From the NCBI GenBank assembly GCA_023426625.1, contig JAFAAJ010000249.1, positions 1 through 9,533 of the forward strand: a stretch of 9,533 nucleotides of DNA, in the 5' to 3' direction. The DNA is from Bacteroidota bacterium (GTDB lineage Bacteria; Bacteroidota; Bacteroidia; Flavobacteriales; Weeksellaceae). Positions 6,869 through 9,533 of the stretch are shown here, one piece after another; position 1 is the first letter of the stretch; every line of letters starts with the position of its first letter. Both the position numbers and the translations under genes were made by a program. The notes under the pieces were generated by a model. That model did no database searches, was not told the origin of the DNA, and worked only from the letters and a program-made list of their open reading frames with translations.

Positions 6869-6895
6869 TATAAAGTTGACTAAAAATAATTTAAG

Positions 6896-7477
6896 TTGAG
6901 TTTATTTAAGAAGATTGTAAGCAAACTGACTAACCAGTCTGAGGATGAGGACAAACAAAGCCTGGAGAAGCTTGGGGATTCGTTGAAAAATGCGGATCTT
7001 GACTATAAGTTTGCGCAATTATTTACGCATTCAGGAGGTTTTTTTAATTATTGTGCAGATGAAGCGGAAGCTCTTCAGACTTTGAATCAGATCATCAAAA
7101 TAGAAGGGATTCGGAATGTCTTCTGTTGGGATAAAGAGCTGCAGAACTTTTTGAATGTGGTAAAGTCTACTTATACGTCAGAATTGGTTCAGGCAAACGA
7201 TGCTGCATTTATTTCCTGCGAATATCTTATTGCGTACGATGGCAGAATCATGCTTTCTCATAATAACATTCTTCATTATCATTCTTCCCGATTACCGGAG
7301 AAGATCATTATCATAGCCAATGTTTCCCAGATTGTGAATAATCTGAATGATGCTATGGGAAAAATAAAGAGAAACGGAAATATAAAGAATCTGACCTCTA
7401 TCAGTGGAAGCCAGTCGAAATTAGATAGCTCTTCCAGTGCTAATACAAAGCTTTTTTTATTGCTGCTTGAAGATTAG
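6896..7477 (+). CDS. LUD-domain (LutC/YkgG-like) protein of unknown role
   Basis: A 193-residue protein that I assign to the LUD superfamily. After a charged helical N-terminus (1-40), the middle has the alternating pattern of this fold: GGFFNYCADEAEALQTL (47-63), GIRNVFCWD (71-79), then NDAAFISCEYLIAYDGRIML (101-120), which parallels the segment of LutC proteins where an unneeded or absent substrate signal is tested. The end has SGSQSKLDSSSSANTKLFL (170-188) where LutC proteins carry a conserved Gly-x-Ser/Thr-Asp-Ile-Glu region; the motif is degenerate. LutC takes part in lactate oxidation with the iron-sulfur proteins LutA and LutB, but neither is nearby, so a lactate role should not be assumed. 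The start is TTG at 6896; no in-frame ATG lies near the N-terminus. The gene leads the cdsA-psd run, 24 bases upstream of cdsA. Confidence 0.75.
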   Translation: MSLFKKIVSKLTNQSEDEDKQSLEKLGDSLKNADLDYKFAQLFTHSGGFFNYCADEAEALQTLNQIIKIEGIRNVFCWDKELQNFLNVVKSTYTSELVQANDAAFISCEYLIAYDGRIMLSHNNILHYHSSRLPEKIIIIANVSQIVNNLNDAMGKIKRNGNIKNLTSISGSQSKLDSSSSANTKLFLLLLED

Positions 7478-7501
7478 CGTCAACTCTATAAACCTTTAAT
7501 T

Positions 7502-8374
7502 TTGGATAAAAACCTTATACAAAGAACCATTTCAGGAATTGTTTATACTGCAATTATTATCCTTTGTACATCTCCATTGGGGGCTAAGTTAATCAACACG
7601 ATTTCCCCGAACCTTATTCAGCAGCATTATTTATATTATATTCTTATTGCGGTTTTGATGGGAATAGGTTCCTGGGAGTGTGTTAAGATCATGAAGTTTG
7701 GGAAGGGGTATGAAAAATGGGTGGTTTTTCCGGTGATCATGATCATATTTTACATGTTCTCCAAAAGGTATTTTTATCATGATTTTTATTTTAATTTCAG
7801 ACTAAACGAAATATTGGCGTTGTCACTGATTGCCATTGCGGTCGTTACATTATTTAAATATCCCAACGAACTATATTATGACAGTGGAAAGCTTATTTTT
7901 ACTGTTATTTATGTGGCATTGCCATTTAGTTTCGCTTTAGGACTCCCTAAATATTCTACCTTCCAGAATACATTCTCATTGGATGTTTTATTCCTGTTTA
8001 TACTCATTTGGAGTAGTGATACCTTCGCTTACTTAGTAGGGAAGTTTTTTGGAAAACATAAAATGGCTCCGAAAATCTCTCCTAAAAAAACCTGGGAAGG
8101 CTATGCAGGAGGAGTTGTATTGACTCTTGTTTTATCATATTTTATAGAGCAGTATCAACCGGAACTTCGTGGGAACTGGATGATCGTAGGGTTTTTGGTA
8201 GCGATATTTGCGCCGCTGGGAGATTTGGTGGAAAGCCAATTGAAGAGAAACTTTGGAGTAAAGGACAGTGGGAATATTATCCCCGGACATGGCGGAATTT
8301 TAGACAGGTTGGATAGTTTTTTAATCTGTGCTCCTGTTGTATATTTGTATTTTATTTTAGAAAAAATTAACTAG
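7502..8374 (+). CDS. cdsA: Phosphatidate cytidylyltransferase
   Basis: A 290-residue integral membrane enzyme that makes CDP-diacylglycerol from phosphatidic acid and CTP, the branch point for all phospholipids. Several hydrophobic segments span about 12-30, 43-60, 73-87, 103-118, 131-148, 160-180, 201-215 and 227-243. Conserved SSDTFAYLVGKFFGK (171-185) and ISPKKTWEG (192-200) are followed by the family signature starting SQLKRNFGVKDSG (245-257) and ending PGHGGILDRLDS (261-272), with its Lys, Asp, His and Asp residues in place. The start is taken as TTG (7502-7504) because the family's N-terminal RTISG (8-12) lies right after it and no ATG is near. That TTG also forms the end of a TAATTTTG promoter-like element (7497-7504). 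psd follows after 4 bases, so the two are almost certainly co-transcribed. Confidence 0.94.
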   Translation: MDKNLIQRTISGIVYTAIIILCTSPLGAKLINTISPNLIQQHYLYYILIAVLMGIGSWECVKIMKFGKGYEKWVVFPVIMIIFYMFSKRYFYHDFYFNFRLNEILALSLIAIAVVTLFKYPNELYYDSGKLIFTVIYVALPFSFALGLPKYSTFQNTFSLDVLFLFILIWSSDTFAYLVGKFFGKHKMAPKISPKKTWEGYAGGVVLTLVLSYFIEQYQPELRGNWMIVGFLVAIFAPLGDLVESQLKRNFGVKDSGNIIPGHGGILDRLDSFLICAPVVYLYFILEKIN

Positions 8375-8378
8375 ACTC

Positions 8379-9032
8379 ATGAAACTACATAGAGAATCAA
8401 AAGGAACAATTGCTGTAGCAACTCTATTATTTGTTATTATCGGGGCATTAGCGATCTATTTTTTAGAGATATGGTCGTTACTGATCATTATGCCATTACT
8501 GGTGATGTACAGCCTGGTATTTTGGTTTTTCAGAGTTCCGGATCGTGAGATCCTTGATCACAGGGAAAATGTGATCGCACCGGTGGACGGGAAGGTAGTC
8601 ATGATCAAAGAAGTTGAAGAAACTGAATTTTTGAATGGGAAAGCTATTCAGATTTCCATTTTTATGTCTCCTCTTAACGTACATATCTGTAGATATCCGG
8701 TTTCAGGTAAAGTGATCTATAAGAAGTATCATCCGGGAAAATATTTGGTTGCATGGCATGAAAAATCATCAACAGAAAACGAAAGAACAACGGTGGCTGT
8801 TGAAAGTTTAACCAATCATAAAGTGGTGTTCAGACAAATTGCGGGTTATGTAGCGAGAAGGATTGTTTTCTATTGTAATGAAGGAGATGAAGCTAAGGCG
8901 GGACTTGAGTTCGGATTTATCAAGTTTGGCTCCAGAATGGACGTTTTCTTGCCTTTGGACACAGAAATTATCTGTAAGATCGGGGATAAGACCAAAGGCG
9001 GATTGGATGTTATCGCGAGAATGAAAGATTAA
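8379..9032 (+). CDS. psd: Phosphatidylserine decarboxylase, short form
   Basis: A 217-residue proenzyme that decarboxylates phosphatidylserine to phosphatidylethanolamine at the inner membrane. Two hydrophobic segments (about 11-29 and 32-51) anchor the N-terminus. IAPVDGKVV (66-74) and FMSPLNVHICRYPVSG (95-110) are family core motifs with Asp70 and His102. The self-cleavage site is in FGSRMD (183-188): cleavage between Gly184 and Ser185 would turn Ser185 into the pyruvoyl group. The FGSR site and the length mark the short class rather than the longer E. coli type with LGST. It follows cdsA by 4 bases; the phosphatidylserine synthase that should act between them is not in the window. A terminator hairpin follows. 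Confidence 0.94.
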   Translation: MKLHRESKGTIAVATLLFVIIGALAIYFLEIWSLLIIMPLLVMYSLVFWFFRVPDREILDHRENVIAPVDGKVVMIKEVEETEFLNGKAIQISIFMSPLNVHICRYPVSGKVIYKKYHPGKYLVAWHEKSSTENERTTVAVESLTNHKVVFRQIAGYVARRIVFYCNEGDEAKAGLEFGFIKFGSRMDVFLPLDTEIICKIGDKTKGGLDVIARMKD

Positions 9033-9057
9033 GAATATAAACCTATACATATTTTAC

Positions 9058-9084
9058 AGAGGAAATCATGGTTTCCTCTTTTTT
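9058..9084. terminator. Terminator hairpin between psd and the DUF1801 gene
   Basis: AGAGGAAA (9058-9065) and TTTCCTCT (9072-9079) form a perfect 8-base-pair stem around a 6-base loop, followed by TTTTT on the plus strand, so it is a good intrinsic terminator for psd. The minus-strand DUF1801 gene stops inside the T run (stop at 9083-9085), so the same hairpin also lies just past its end. In that direction the trailing sequence (GTAAAAT) is a poor U tract and termination would be weaker. Confidence 0.85.
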
Positions 9085-9430
9085 ATTTGATATACTTCTT
9101 GATCTCTTTAAGGAGCTCTAAAATAAAATTGACAGGAAGGTCTTCTTCTATATCAATCAGCAGGATCTTGAATTTTTTTCTGCCTTCCTGTAAAAGTTCG
9201 GGATGAAGCAGCTTATCGCCATGATAAAAACTTACGTAATGCTTTTTATACTTCTTGCTGTAATAGAGGTAACAAAGCATTTTCTTTTTATACTTAAAGA
9301 AGGGGAGTCCGAAACTCAGCGTTTCCGTGATGTTTTCAGGATCCGATTCCAGGATCTTTTTCCTTAAAAACAAAAGAGTACTTCTATCAGGTTCTTCAAT
9401 TTTGTAGAAATACTCTTGTATTGGATTCAT
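9083..9430 (-). CDS. DUF1801 (YdhG-like) domain protein
   Basis: A 115-residue cytosolic protein of the DUF1801 family, related to YdhG and YdeI proteins, whose biochemical role is unsettled. Visible family features are the N-terminal MNPIQEYFYKIEEPDRSTL (1-19), ITETLSFGLPFFKYKKKMLC (34-53), whose glycine-proline turn and aromatic residues are typical, and a beta-rich middle with VSFYHGDKL (66-74). A charged C-terminal helix follows (about 100-115) in place of a second domain. It is rich in lysine and tyrosine. The gene begins 20 bases after the stop of the minus-strand ABC transporter gene, so it is probably the last gene of that transcript. No link in function is shown. Confidence 0.82.
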   Translation of the reverse strand: MNPIQEYFYKIEEPDRSTLLFLRKKILESDPENITETLSFGLPFFKYKKKMLCYLYYSKKYKKHYVSFYHGDKLLHPELLQEGRKKFKILLIDIEEDLPVNFILELLKEIKKYIK

Positions 9431-9450
9431 TTAAGGTGAATTTAAATGAT

Positions 9451-9533
9451 TTAATCAAAATTCTGAAGTTCCACAAGCTTATGGTAAACTCCTTTTTTAG
9501 CGATAAGCTCGTGATGTGTACCTTGCTCTACAA
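9451..9533 (-). CDS. ABC transporter ATP-binding protein, C-terminal end
   Basis: Only the last 26 codons are in the window; they read VEQGTHHELIAKKGVYHKL, then VELQNFD and a stop at 9451-9453. The pattern V-x-x-G-T-H-x-E-L-I-x-x-x-G-x-Y-x-x-L is the standard end of the nucleotide-binding domain in ABC exporters of the MsbA type, where the permease and ATPase are fused. The substrate cannot be told from this piece. The rest of the gene lies beyond the right edge. Confidence 0.85.
   Translation of the reverse strand, partial: VEQGTHHELIAKKGVYHKLVELQNFD

Noticed and set aside
6761..6895. Small RNA or riboswitch in the ftsH-LUD gap
   Set aside because: The gap is explained by a terminator and a promoter; the rest is simple AT-rich sequence without further paired structure.
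1..9533. Mobile element, CRISPR array, defence or toxin-antitoxin system
   Set aside because: No transposase, integrase, tRNA, long repeats or spaced repeat units are seen; almost all bases are accounted for by housekeeping genes of uniform composition.

Overview
The window reads as chromosomal housekeeping DNA from a flavobacterium (Bacteroidota). Chryseobacterium or a close relative fits best. The reasons are the AT-rich genes with A-rich, Shine-Dalgarno-poor start regions, several TAnnTTTG promoter -7 elements (the Bacteroidota sigma-factor signature), and protein families typical of the group: DUF4271, DUF4296, a single LptF/LptG-type permease, and a small LUD protein beside cdsA. The genus is inferred from the look of the proteins and was not tested by a search.

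Layout, left to right. Bases 1-88 hold the 5' end of a minus-strand membrane protein, probably DUF4271. It diverges from a plus-strand run made of a polyprenol-phosphate mannosyltransferase (165-881), a DUF4296 lipoprotein (892-1260), tgt for queuosine tRNA modification (1331-2461) and an LptF/LptG permease (2489-3601). This run collides tail to tail, with a 7-base overlap, with minus-strand birA (3595-4305). birA diverges from rsfS (4393-4761), which is followed by ftsH (4778-6760) and a strong intrinsic terminator (6786-6817). A new promoter then serves a LUD-domain gene (6896-7477), cdsA (7502-8374) and psd (8379-9032), closed by a second terminator hairpin (9058-9084). Two minus-strand genes finish the window: a DUF1801 protein (9083-9430) and the last 26 codons of an ABC transporter ATPase (9451-9533).

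Much of the content concerns the envelope: lipid-linked sugar donor synthesis, LPS export, membrane-protein quality control (FtsH), and phospholipid head-group synthesis (CdsA makes CDP-diacylglycerol; Psd makes phosphatidylethanolamine; the intervening PS synthase is not in the window). BirA supports fatty-acid synthesis by biotinylating acetyl-CoA carboxylase. RsfS and Tgt belong to translation.

I found no mobile element, CRISPR array, RNA gene, toxin-antitoxin or defence system, and no gene-free stretch longer than about 135 bases. No undescribed multi-gene system is visible. The points most worth checking are the tgt gene that lacks the usual zinc-binding cysteines, a nearly leaderless start for the mannosyltransferase, two consecutive TTG starts (one lying inside a promoter-like element), and a repeat-rich birA/rsfS divergent region.
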